Source of the DNA: Takifugu bimaculatus
Taxonomy: Eukaryota > Chordata > Actinopteri > Tetraodontiformes > Tetraodontidae
DNA length: 64,000 nt
NCBI GenBank assembly: GCA_004026145.2
Contig: CP034986.1
Span: 18,094,933-18,158,932, forward strand
Reading direction: 5' to 3'
In this document: positions 19,701 through 31,700 of the stretch, in pieces
Numbering within the stretch: the first letter of the stretch is position 1
How the letters are laid out: each line of letters opens with the position of its first letter
Made by a program: the position numbers and the translations under genes
Notes under the pieces: generated by a model
What the model saw: only the letters and a program-made list of their open reading frames with translations
The model's database searches: none
What the model was told of the DNA's origin: nothing

Positions 19701-22700
19701 GTGAGTCCCTAACGAGACCGATCTGGCAAGTTAGACACATGCTTTCACATTCAATATATCCATTTGCTTTACTTTAGCCACTTCTTCAAGTCTCTGGCAA
19801 ATAATTGCAGCGAATTACATTGAATCTGTGACGCAAACTACTCAATCCGATCATGAGTATTAGCATTATAGTTCTGTCTTTCTTCTTGGTTCTTTTAGTA
19901 ACAGGGGTGATTATTATTTCTTATCCCTCTGCAACTTTGTTTTGTTTGTATGTAATCACAGAATAATTGTACATGTAAACATTTAGCATCTGGTTGGCTG
20001 TTGAAAAAGACCATCAGATAAGTATCTAAAGCAACTTATAAAGTAGGGCATCATGGCAAAGAAAAGCATTTGGCATGAGTTGATATTGAGATAAGTGGGA
20101 TCATTCTGTTCTACTTGGAAATGACTCAAATGTCCTGCAGCAGAAACAAAAACATCTGTACTCATGTCAAGATATGCTGTTTATCTCTTTATCTCTGTCC
20201 CCTTGGGAACTTGTACTTAAATCCTTACGAAAAGACATGTTGAACATCATATTATTCTCTAATATGGTTAGTGGGACACAACCTGATCAGCCTATTCCAA
20301 CATTGTCTTATGTTAAAGTCATTAATAGGATCAGCTACCACATACTGCAATTCTTTATTATCAGCCTCATTCAGGGCCACATATGGGGGGGGGGGGGGGG
20401 GGGTTGTTTAATATTTTCCTTCAGTAATTTATATGTATTATTGATGTTTATGATCGGTATATCAGCTGTCACACCCACACACAGTGTGGCAACGTCTTTA
20501 TATGACCATATTCTTCTAAGAAGAAGTGAAGATAAAGTGACTGCTGTGAAATCTTTGATATTACACCCATGATCTGTTTGATGAGGAGCCCTTAAGATTC
20601 TTAAGTCTTACATCTGTGTCTTCCATTTTGTTTATCACTGTTTACTGACATATGATTAATGTTTGCTCCATCCAACGTATGCATCATGCCAATGTCACAG
20701 GGTTGTTGGGAGAGGGGTCATTTTGGTCTCGCACGTTGCACACAGTACTATTTGGTCCATCTTGGAACGGACTTCTTCAAACAGAAATGTTAAATATGAG
20801 TTATCTTGTATAAAGCTAACTCTCAGAAAGTCTGCAGCATCATTTTTATGATAAGAGGACTTGTTTTCCTGTGACATCACATCAAGGAAAATAAGAATCT
20901 CTAGGTGAAGGAAAATTTAAAGAATGCTGTCAAAAATTGTAGTCGGAGAGGATGTAGATGGATTTTAAACAATAACCGGGGACGGACAGGTTAGCTTTAC
21001 ATGTCAGCCTTAAAGTCGGACCCTTCTGTATAATCCTAATTTAATTTACATTTACTACTTCACGAGCTGATCAGTCCGCTACAGCGCTGTGGTGCTGAGT
21101 TGCTACCACAAATGTTGCAGATGGACCATAAAAGGCCAGATGGTGCTGTAAATAATATGAAAACTTTACTTAGTGAAGTGCCTGTATCATCTAATAAACC
21201 TTTTTATCCATCATTAGAGTTTTATTTTGCCGGCAGATGCGACATAAATTGTGACATTCTAGATGACGTTTTTGTGCAGTGCATCTTCATGAATGATATC
21301 AGCCCCATAAGATGCATTAGGTTGCATGCAGGCAGCAAGGCGGCAAAGATGGAGAGCTTATGGGCCATCAGAGACATGTGCAGCAGGGAACAACATTCAT
21401 ACTGCGCTACTGGGGAAAAGCTTCCAGCTTATGAGCTCTGCATAAAAATCCAATTTCCTGAGACATTTTGTTGATGAGAGGATTTGCTCCCTAAAACAAA
21501 TCAAGTAAAGCTCTTTATCGGCCTGCTGCTGTTTAATTGTCATTGACATCGTGAGGAAACTCTTGCTCAATTAGAATTATCCTGGCCTGGTCACTTGAGT
21601 CTATATGAGCTGGGCAGGATCACAATTCCCATCAGAGCAAATGACTTCAACACAGTCCGATTTCCCAACATCATACTTTGGGATTTGTTGGAGTGAAGTG
21701 GTTTTGTTGCCCCTAGAACTTGCTCTCTGCAGTGCAACCTGAGCATTATGACATGTACAGTGCATTTATTTCCCTAAGTACCAGGCTACAGCAGGTGGAG
21801 AGAGGGGTGACCCAGTTTCAGGAAACATCAGCCGCAGTTGCTGAACTGAGCTGGTCATTTCCAGCTTTGGTCCCCTTGTCGCTGCTTGGTTGCTGATAAT
21901 GACTCGGGCAGAACATACCAAAGTGACAGCCTTTTGATTTATGACATCAGCAGGTTTGTAAAAAAAGAAGTAGTGTGTGCTCCATCCTTCCTCGGGTGTG
22001 TGTTCAGTGCTCACAGAGTGCAACTTCATGCAGCCAAGGCGGCTGATTAGCAGCAAGGTGTAATATTATGGCCAAACATTGTGCAGAAAATCAGCACACA
22101 GGCTTTGGATTATTCATTCTTTGTCCCAAATTGTTAGTTTTTGACTTCTCACGTGGTTGGATTTACGGCACTTACATGATATTTGTTTTTTTCATCACTG
22201 GATGATACTTAATCTATTTTTATAGACGTTTGACTAACTGGCACATCAGTAAATTCAGGTATTTCTGATTGGTAATGAGATGTGTAGAGTTAAAATGATC
22301 TCCTCTCACATTGACTTGAATATTTTAACGAATAAATGAGCCAAAAAGTGATCAAAGCACTCTAAAGGTTTTGTGGTTTCTGCTCCCCAGCACCTCCTAC
22401 TATTGCACTGGGTTTTAATAGAGTGAAGGTTTTAATTATGATACTGAGATTGTGTGGAACCCGATGGGTTCACCACATCAGCGGATTTACACCCGCGTCT
22501 ATCTGGTGTTGAACGGTTTTGGCAGTGTTTAATCGAAATGACGTGTTGCAGTACAAAGCCGAGCAGGTGTGACTTCTTTCTTAAACACGTGAAATATTTG
22601 TGCACACCAGCCAAATGTGTGTTAATGTTGTATCGGCCTGTTGATCCAGTTCTATTCTGGATGTTGTGGAAATGATTGGGTGTTTTGGTGTGTCCAAGAA

Positions 22701-25700
22701 CTCCAAGGTGATCCTTTGGAAGAAGCATGCTGCAGAAATGTCCGTGATTTTTTACCGCTGCTGTCCTGAATCTAAAATCAGAGGTGTGTCTTACGGTTGA
22801 TTTCAGTTTGAAAGAAACAAATATTGTCCATTAAAATGATCAGAGGTGATTTCTAGCCAGAATAGTTAGTTTCTAAATGGAAAGGAACAATTGTGAAGAT
22901 GCTTTAGGTTAAAAGTTCTGCAGCATGAGCTTATTTTGACATTACAAGTAAGAATATAAGGGGAAAAAGATGGGTCCAAAGATAGAAAATGAGTTAGAAA
23001 TTGAGTTTGAATGATTATTATCGATCCAGGATTTTTATAAAAAGTATGGCAAGACTTTTAAGGACTGGAGTATTAAGTTAATTATTTTAATTAACTCATA
23101 CTACCGTTCTCATACTACCAATTTCATTCCTATAATGTGGCACTTACACTAATTTATCGAATATGGCAAATCAAATTAGGATGTATGATCCTAAAAGTTT
23201 CATAGACAGTAACATTTATTTAGTGAATTTCATGCTAGTGACACATTTGACTATTAAGCATGAAATAACCAAATATCTTATAAACGGCATTTTCTGTTTC
23301 TGAAACAAATATAATGTTCACATTTATGTATGGATGGCTTCAAATCTGTGGCAGTAGCATTTGTAGCGTTAGGAGTTTGGTTTTTTTTTTGCTTGAAAGA
23401 TGTGTGTTCACCTGCACATAGCAACTCAGTAAGATGACCCGTGTTTCACTCCCTTCATGTGTTGTGCAGTTGTTGTTTATTTAGACAAATTTGACAGTGT
23501 TTAGGTAAACGTGTACTGTAGTTTCAAGTATTAGTATGGCATTTCTGTACTGCAGTTTGTTCTCATCTCATACAGCAATATACTGCCTTGTAAACCTTTA
23601 TTGGTTTGATAAATTAACCCTTTTTTACTACTGATCTTTTTCACATTTATGGTTCCGGTGAAATGGCGCTAACCTTTACTGGATTTATGGCGGTACGTAG
23701 TGCTATATGTGTGTATACATATTGATTTATATTCATATGCATGTGTGTATGTGTGTAATAGGTGGCTGCAGTGGTTTATAGTGGCTATTATTGTCTGTAG
23801 TCATCGATTGTCTACCTCTACGCTCAGGGCAGAAAGAAAAACATCCTAAAAGCTCCTCATGTGTATGAAGGAACCATCAGCATCAAGCTCAGGACAGTGT
23901 GAGGTCACAGAGACTGAAGACATCTGGCCTCAGAACAACTGTAAACTTAAGCAGATGTCCAATAACTGGTACTTAAACCCCTATGGCAATATGCGGTCGC
24001 CCAAAATCCACGAAAAACATCACAAAAGATGTACTTATTTAAGTCTCAGCTGTGACTGGAAAATATACCAAGTGTTGGTAAACCATTACATTTCACATTA
24101 GTTTTAAACTGCCTTTAAATATTTAAGTGCGGGTCCCATTAGATGACTTCTACTGAGACAACACTTTTTAGAATCCCCTGTGATCTGCTGCGGTGAGGTA
24201 ATGAAGGAGTTTATGCTTTTGTCCCCGTGGGTCTCAAAATTGGAAAAAATAATCTCATATTATTGCTACATGTATCCACGTTGCTCCTGGTTTAATAAAC
24301 CTGGATGCACTTGAAAACACATAGCATTTCTTTTCACGTGCAAAGGGACCAGAGGAGGTTAGCAGAAAAGTATAGAACGGCCGACTGTGCAGAACTGTCC
24401 AATAAAAGGATTTCAGAAGCTATAAACAGGATTATTGGCCCAAAAAATGTGACAGTGCAGAATAAATGATACCAAGAGCAGAAACATTTTAGAGCACTTT
24501 TTATTTCCAGGCAACGAACTTTAGGAGAATAAAGTTGTGGCTTCTATCCATGTACTGTGTATAATTATACCATTGTAATGCACATTATATACAATCACAC
24601 ATTAATTTAACCCTCAAATAAGTTCAAAATGATCTGCAAGCCTCTACAGACTAGTTGATTGACAGGTTTTTACAAGGTTTTTTTGCTAATGAAATGGTGT
24701 AGCTTTGTCTGCGAGTAAAGAGACCAGAAATCTTTTTGTGATATTATAATTTTATAATGTCTTCTAACCAGTGACCTCAGATAGAAATGATTATTGATAT
24801 AGTGGTGCATCGAGCAGTGCTGCTTTATTTGACTGATATTAGGGGAACTAGAGGAAGAGAAACTGCATCAGCACCTGAGGCGTTCAGAAAGTGTCATCAC
24901 ATACAGTATGTCCAATTATTGTCTAGAAGGAATCCAGGTCTCATCAGTTTCAGGTCAGACAGTCATTCTGAAGGACCGAGGGTTTTCTTCATGCTGAATA
25001 CAGGTCAAGTTAGGAGAGATCAAGAATCTTGTAAAGGTGAAGTTGTGCATATATGTCCCTGCTGCTGGGTTGATATCTTTCTGCAGCCCTGTCCAGCTCT
25101 TCATATATCACCAGATAGGAGTAGTGAGAAGATGACAGAAACTAATTCTCAGTTGTTTGTGCGTCCCAATGCAGCAGATTCAGACCATATTTCTAGATTT
25201 TATGTTTTATTTGCTTTCAGGAGACTACCACGGTTCTTATTAAGAAGCTCTGAAAATAAAAATGTGTATTATAAATTGAATAGGAAAAGCTCAAACATCT
25301 TATCATAAGTTGAGTAAGCAAAATTTGATTTTGAGGCATTATTTCCTAGCTTATGTCTTGTGATTTCCATTTCCAAACGTTTGTTTAATTTGAATTAGTA
25401 GCCAGTTAAATATATTTAAAATTGACAACACATAAATGTTAAAATAAACTAAATGCGTGTTAATCTGCCAATAAAGTTTTTCTCTCTACAAATTCAGTTG
25501 TTTTAATTTTGGAAGGGTATAAGGGAAAGATTCTCATCTGAATTAATGTTTAATTCCAGTCACTTGCTCATCATTTGCTATAAAATACTTCCACCCTTGC
25601 TCACCTCTGTCTCACCCACTTTAGGAACTGGAACTTTTGGCCGAGTCTTTCTAGTTAAGGACAAGAAGACACGCACTTTCTACGCCCTAAAACAGATGAA

Positions 25701-28700
25701 AATCCCTGACGTCATCCGGCTGAAACAGGAGCAGCACGTCCACAATGAGAAGGAGGTGCTGACGGAGGTTACACACCCCTTCATTATCCGACTGTGAGTC
25801 CCGCCCCCCATTTTCTACCCACAGTGAATGGAGAACAGGGAAAAAGGGTCCAGGGAGATGATTTTGTTCAGTTTTTGTCACACTGTTCATTATGACACTT
25901 GGATTTTGTTTCACCTTGCACATATTTACTGCATTAGCCTGTAAGACAGGTTTTGATCTGGCTGAGATGGTGGATGTGGTTGAGGAAACATGCTGGATCT
26001 TGTCGATGTATTTCAGCATCACTAAACGCCAGCAGAAGCTCTAAGATGTCTTTACTTGGAGAGATCTGTTCGCGCTCGTGTCAACTTGTTGTCAATTCAA
26101 CAAGGTTTGCAGGGAATAAATGAAAAATAATACATCAAACTGTGATGCATTCAGTGAGTACATGCACTGAAAGGTCTTTAATTTTAGAGAAAGGTGACTG
26201 ATTAGGGCAACATTAAAAGTGAATGCTTTGTGGCAAGTAAGCTCTAATCAATGCACCGTAGAAAATCCTTGAAAATGCATTTCACATTTCTGAAGACACA
26301 GCCATTGAATATACACTAATAAAATTAAATTACCGTATTTTCACGACCATAAGGCGCACTGTATTAAAAGGCGCAGTCTCAGTTACCGGTGCTATTTCTG
26401 TATTTAATACATACATAAGGCGTACCGTATTATTAGGCACATGCTAAAACATACAGTAAAAAATGACAATGGAAGTAAAACAGTGAGTTTCGACACATTT
26501 ATTCAACAAAATATTCATTCTTCCGCCACAAAACCATTAAAGTTTTCATCTTCTGTATCTGAATTAAACAGCTGCGCTATTTCAATGTCCAACATCCCGA
26601 ATTCCTCTTCTTAATCATCTGAATCTGACTCACCGACCGGTTCCGGTTCAGCGTTGATTTTGTGAAAGCTCTTCCAATACATGAAGACGGTATCATAGCC
26701 CATGCGTCTACAATCCACCCGCATATGGTGGCATAACTTGCCTGCCGCTGCCTCATAGTCTTTGTGAAGGAGTGTTCGCCTTCCGTCATCCAGCGCTCTG
26801 TCCGTTTCCGTGGCAGCCGAGAACCGCGGTGAACGACGACTTCTCGTGCCCCGTTGTGCGTATCGCCACCGTGCTGGTCCCGTTTTCTCCACTTTGTGAG
26901 TCAAAGGGATGTTAAAAGTCAGAGGGATCTCATCCATGTTGGTGATGTGGCTGGGCGCGGTTATCTTGTCGTGGCAGTAGGTGCAGAAGATGGCCACCCT
27001 CTCCTGGTTAGGGTTAGGGAAGATGGCCACCCTCTCCTGGTTAGTGTTAGGGTTAGGGAAGATGGCCACCCTCTCCTGGTTAGTGTTAGGGTTAGGGAAG
27101 ATGGCCACCCTCTCCTGGTTAGTGTTAGGGTTAGGGAAGATGGCCACCCTCTCCTGGTTAGGGTTAGAGTTAGGGAAGATGGCCACCCTCTCCTGGTTAG
27201 TGTTAGGGTTAGGGAAGATGGCCACCCTCTCCTGGTTAGTGTTAGGGTTAGGGAAGATGGCCACCCTCTCCTGGTTAGTGTTAGGGTTAGGGAAGATGGC
27301 CACCCTCTCCTGGTTAGTGTTAGGGTTAGGGAAGATGGCCACCCTCTCCTGGTTAGTGTTAGGGTTAGGGAAGATGGCCACCCTCTCCTGGATAGGGTTA
27401 GGGTTAGGGAAGATGGCCACCTTCACCTGGTTAGTGTTAGGGTTAGGGAAGATGGCCACCCTCTCCTGGATAGGGTTAGGGAAGATGGCCACCCTCTCCT
27501 GGTTAGGGTTAGGGTTAGGGTTAGGGAAGATGGCCACCCTCTCCTGGATAGGGTCAGGAAAGATGGCCACCCTCTCCTGGATAGGGTTAGGAAAGATGGC
27601 CACCCTCTCCTGGTTAGGGTTAGGGTTAGGGAAGATGGCCGCCCTCTCCTAGTTAGGGTTAGGGTTAGGGAAGATGGCCGCCCTCTTCTGGTTAGGGTTA
27701 GGGTTAGGAAAGATGGCCACCCTCTCCTGGTTAGGGTTAGGGTTAGGGAAGATGGCCGCCCTCTCCTGGTTAGGGTTAGGGTTAGGGAAGATGGCCACCC
27801 TCTCCTGGTTAGGGTTAGGAAGATGGCCGCCCTCTCCTGGTAATCCGCGGGCAGCCGCTGTGCAACAGTTGTCCTTGCGCGTATGGAGAGATGCCGCCTC
27901 CTCATAAAGCGAAAACACTAAGATTGCTCGATTGCCATTTTCAGCCGCATATTCGATGGCCTGCAGTTTAAAGTAAGCCTCATTCATACGCGTCTCGCTT
28001 GACCAGCGCCATTTTAGGGGATCCTTACGTGTAGGTGTGCCGCTAATCGATTGGTGGAGCGTTTACTGTAGTGCACCTACCAAAGGTGCACAGCAGATTT
28101 TGGAACTCAGTCCACACACAAGGCGCTCCATATTATAAGGCGCACCGTCGATTTTTGAGAAAATCTCAGTGTTTTAGGTGCGCCTTATAGTCGTGAAAAT
28201 ACGGTAAATGAAAGTATTAACCTTATTAGTAATTACTCAGTGACAAATCCATATCTATGAAATATATCATTAAATAGATATGGATTAACGCTAACTGGGA
28301 GCACATCCTGGATGTCGAGTACATGGTTGTGTACAGAATGGTATGCTAAAAAACTATGACTGTTGTCCAAGGTTTGAGAAAAGAGGAAAGGCTTTAAATA
28401 GAACTTTGGAAATAAAGTCACAGTGTAGTAGCAAGTCAATAATCATCTCTGTGGCCAGCAGCCAACACTTATGGAAAATGGAGGAGCCTTCTCCATCTTC
28501 ATCAGTGACAGCGCTCTCGTTTTTATCCCTGTGAAAAGCTCCCAACTGATATAGCTGTCACACCCTGCTCTAAACCACACTGGGGGACAAAAACGTCTGC
28601 GACTGACGCTGCCATCGATTTAATCTTATTTCCTCAACTCGACAGACACCACAGTCCTGCCACACTTTTGCTCTAAAAAGGACACATTGGTTTGTGCGGT

Positions 28701-31700
28701 GACATTCCTAAAATACTTGACTGATTAAATCCCGTTTTGTGCTGTCATTTCTCAGGTTCTGGACCCACCACGATGAGCGCTTTCTGTACATGCTGATGGA
28801 CTTTGTTCCAGGCGGGGAGCTCTTCAGCTACTTGCGTAGCCGTGGGCGCTTCAGCAATGCCACGGGCCTCTTCTATACCTCTGAGATCGTGTGCGCAATA
28901 GAGTACCTCCACTCCAAAGAAATCGTTTACCGCGATCTGAAGCCAGAGAACATCCTGTTAGACAGCGAAGGACACATCCGCCTGACCGATTTTGGCTTTG
29001 CTAAGAAGCTGTCTGACAGGTATGATTGATCGCTGAAATCAGTGTTGATCAGCGCTGATCTCAAACGATATCGCAACACAAAGTGATTTCACAGTGTTGT
29101 GGTGAAAGGCTTTATTGTTTTTAAGAAACTTCAAGAATTTTAACTACACTTCTCTAAGGTTTACTATTTTTACAGTATTTATAGACTGGATTATGGTTGT
29201 TGCATTAAATCTACTGTCTGATTTGAATTATGGTAATGCAGGAAACAGGTTTCATAGGCCCGGTGTGGCTCTGCAGTAATGCTAATGAGTTGCTGTTTAC
29301 CAAGAACATTAAAGACGATGATTGATTGGCTGTATGGGGTCAGAAAGGTCAGATCATTCTTAACAAGCATGGCTGAAAACAGATGGACAGTTTGATTTTA
29401 ATAGACCTGAGATATACATGTTCTAAATTTTAAGGAGAAGGTATAAGAGATCTTTTTGTACTTCATTAGCAGGTGGTAACTTGTTTGTTTATAGAGAATG
29501 GTAAGCATATTTTGCTCTACATTTTTCCTGAAAAAAAAACTGCATAACTATGTGGTTACACAGTTGGCAGAAAGACTGTAATGGCAGCATTCTGTTTTAA
29601 CTAATGAGGCTGGACCTCATTAGCTTGCTGTCATAACATTTATGTCATTTAGTAAAATGAGAATTTATTTAGTCGTGAGACTAATGTGTGAATAACCAGC
29701 ATGTTATATTCAGCTGATATGTCTGGTCAAAAGGGACTGTTTCTTTTTTTTTTATAAAAAGGGAGACTTTTATATGCATCAGTGCTCTTTTCTTGATATT
29801 CAGTATTTCCTGCTGTGTGTGGGTAGTTACATTAGAGGATTTTGTGCTCTCAGTTCCCGGTGCGATGCTGGATTGATTGCCAATGGGAAGGGAATACTGT
29901 CAACGCACTACTACTTATTAAAGCCTGTACTCAAGCTTACCGAATCATTCATCGGTAGGCTGCGAATTTATTGGAGGTTCTTGTTTAGAGTTAACAGTAG
30001 AAAATTAAAATCTTTGAAAGGCTGTGATTTTGCAAAGAATGTGCCCGAGTTAGCGGCAGAAAGAGTTAAGTGATGGCTAATTGCAATAGCAATTGTATTA
30101 TGCACAATATTTCCTTTTGTATTTGTATTCTAAAAACCTCGTTGCTGAGGTGTCTCGCATATAAAGAGGTTTTTGGACTGATTAGTATGTGTTTCAAATG
30201 AGTTTGTCCCATCGCCTCACAGCAAGCTATTCAGACATGATTAGTGAAGTAGACATGTGGGTGCACAGAAAATACAAGTCTAAGAATAGAAAAAAGGTGA
30301 ATCCATCCATCCCATATCTCGTTTGTGTTCTTCAGAAAATGGTTTTATATGTGGAAAATGAGCAAAACTCCTTGTGGTCCCATTGAAGGCCAGACTTCCC
30401 CAATTGATTTCTTTTAGTCTGCATCAGATATACAGTGGAGATGGCCTCGCCGTGACCTCCATAAAGGTAAAACTGCGCCATAGGGTAAAAGTGATGACTG
30501 TGAGTCACACTTACTGCAGCATTTTTTACCCTTGTGGCTGTGTAACCCCACTGCCATGTAAAGGTAATGGAGTAAGATTATGTTTTTCACCGGACTGAGA
30601 GCCAGACAGATGGGGAGGAGATACCTCTCTGATGTACAGCTGAGTCACTTATATCAACGTTGCGAAGCAGAATTGCCTGGGATAGGATGATGACTGCCTC
30701 ATTGCCAGACCACTCTTGCACTTTTTTCCTGGTCAGACCATGATGGAGCGTCGTCACAGCTCTGGCGTCCTGCTGCTGCAACAGTGCCCCCCGCTGGCCA
30801 AGCGACTCATAAACATACTTATAATGGCATGATGACACTGCGACACAAAGAGCAACATGTGTCCTCTTTTGCACGGGCCAAAACCCGTCCACTATACCCA
30901 TATTAATAGCCTTCTCACTCTCCACCCAGGCTGAAATAATTTCCATATAAATGACTGTTTCTATGGCAACTGCCCAAAAGAGGTCATTACCTAGGCAGTA
31001 ATAGTGACAATGGCAATCTGGCACTGGGCTGAGTGCTCTTCATCAGAGGACTTCATGGCTGACGCAGAGATCGCTGTGCATGGTTTTCAACCTCTACTCC
31101 AGCAGCCAGAAGGATGCATGTTTTCTACTGTTGACTAGCGTTCGTGCTCTCAGAGGTCCATGCATTGTTTAACAGCCCTTGGTCAAAAGATCAATTGCTG
31201 CTGCATCCACACACCCCAGATATCTTTGAAGTACACACAAGCATAACCATTCACCTTTTCAGGCACCATAGTCTTGTTTTACATCCACTGTGTAAAGATG
31301 TAAACAACAGATGGCAGGGCTTTGCTTGTTATATGGAAAACTGTTGCAGGATACCCGCTTTAATACTAAATTGATACCGGACCAACAGGCTTTGGATGTT
31401 TTCTTTGGAATGTGTTTAAACTGTAAGATTTTATTACCTTAATGTCTTATTACCTGGCCACTTTTTATTGATCCCATCTTGGTTGGGAAGATCAGAAAGC
31501 CTTCGTGCGTAGTGACAGCTCTGGTGTCTTTGGGCCTGATTAACTAAGATGTCTGATAAGGAGTGCTCAATTGTGTGCTCATGGTAAAAGTTTGCATGCT
31601 TGGTTTCCATGAGTTTCGTGGGAGATCTGCAATAAATTGCGATGGAGCGATTTGCACCTGGCCTTCCAAACGACTATATTTAGACGGAATAACAACCACC

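Larger units (their letters stand above)
26331..28206 (-). mobile_element. Pogo-like DNA transposon with TA duplication (copy 2)
   Basis: The left end CCGTATTTTCACGAC starts at 26333 and its inverted copy ends at 28204, each flanked by TA. The terminal inverted repeats match for about 26 bases with one mismatch. Motifs of the form AAGGCGCACC recur inside both ends (26351, 26368, 26417; 28120, 28137, 28177), probably transposase binding sites. The transposase is read on the minus strand. An N-terminal fragment lies at 27900-28020 and C-terminal fragments at 26577-26980; the middle is replaced by the minisatellite. TA duplications and the domain types place it in the Tc1/mariner superfamily, pogo branch. 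Confidence 0.8.
25794..28755 (+). other. prkx: prkx intron 2, host of the pogo element
   Basis: About 3 kb, most of it the pogo-like element and its minisatellite. Outside the element (25794-26330 and 28207-28755) I see no coding exon. The element lies antisense to prkx. Confidence 0.8.

Noticed and set aside
24787..25308. 173-codon open frame in prkx intron 1
   Set aside because: No recognisable domain, no supported splice sites, no biased codon use. Likely a chance frame.
26986..27840. CRISPR array or chromosome end
   Set aside because: Units are contiguous without unique spacers, so not CRISPR. TTAGGG hexamers are interrupted in every unit and the array is flanked by transposon termini inside an intron, so not a telomere.
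26611..27987. Long overlapping open frames on both strands (up to 330 codons)
   Set aside because: They arise because the 39-bp minisatellite unit is divisible by three and lacks stops. The peptides are pure 13-residue repeats with no family similarity.
30587..31024. 145-codon minus-strand frame in prkx intron 3
   Set aside because: No family match; Cys/His pairs are not arranged as a zinc finger. Antisense to a transcribed intron.
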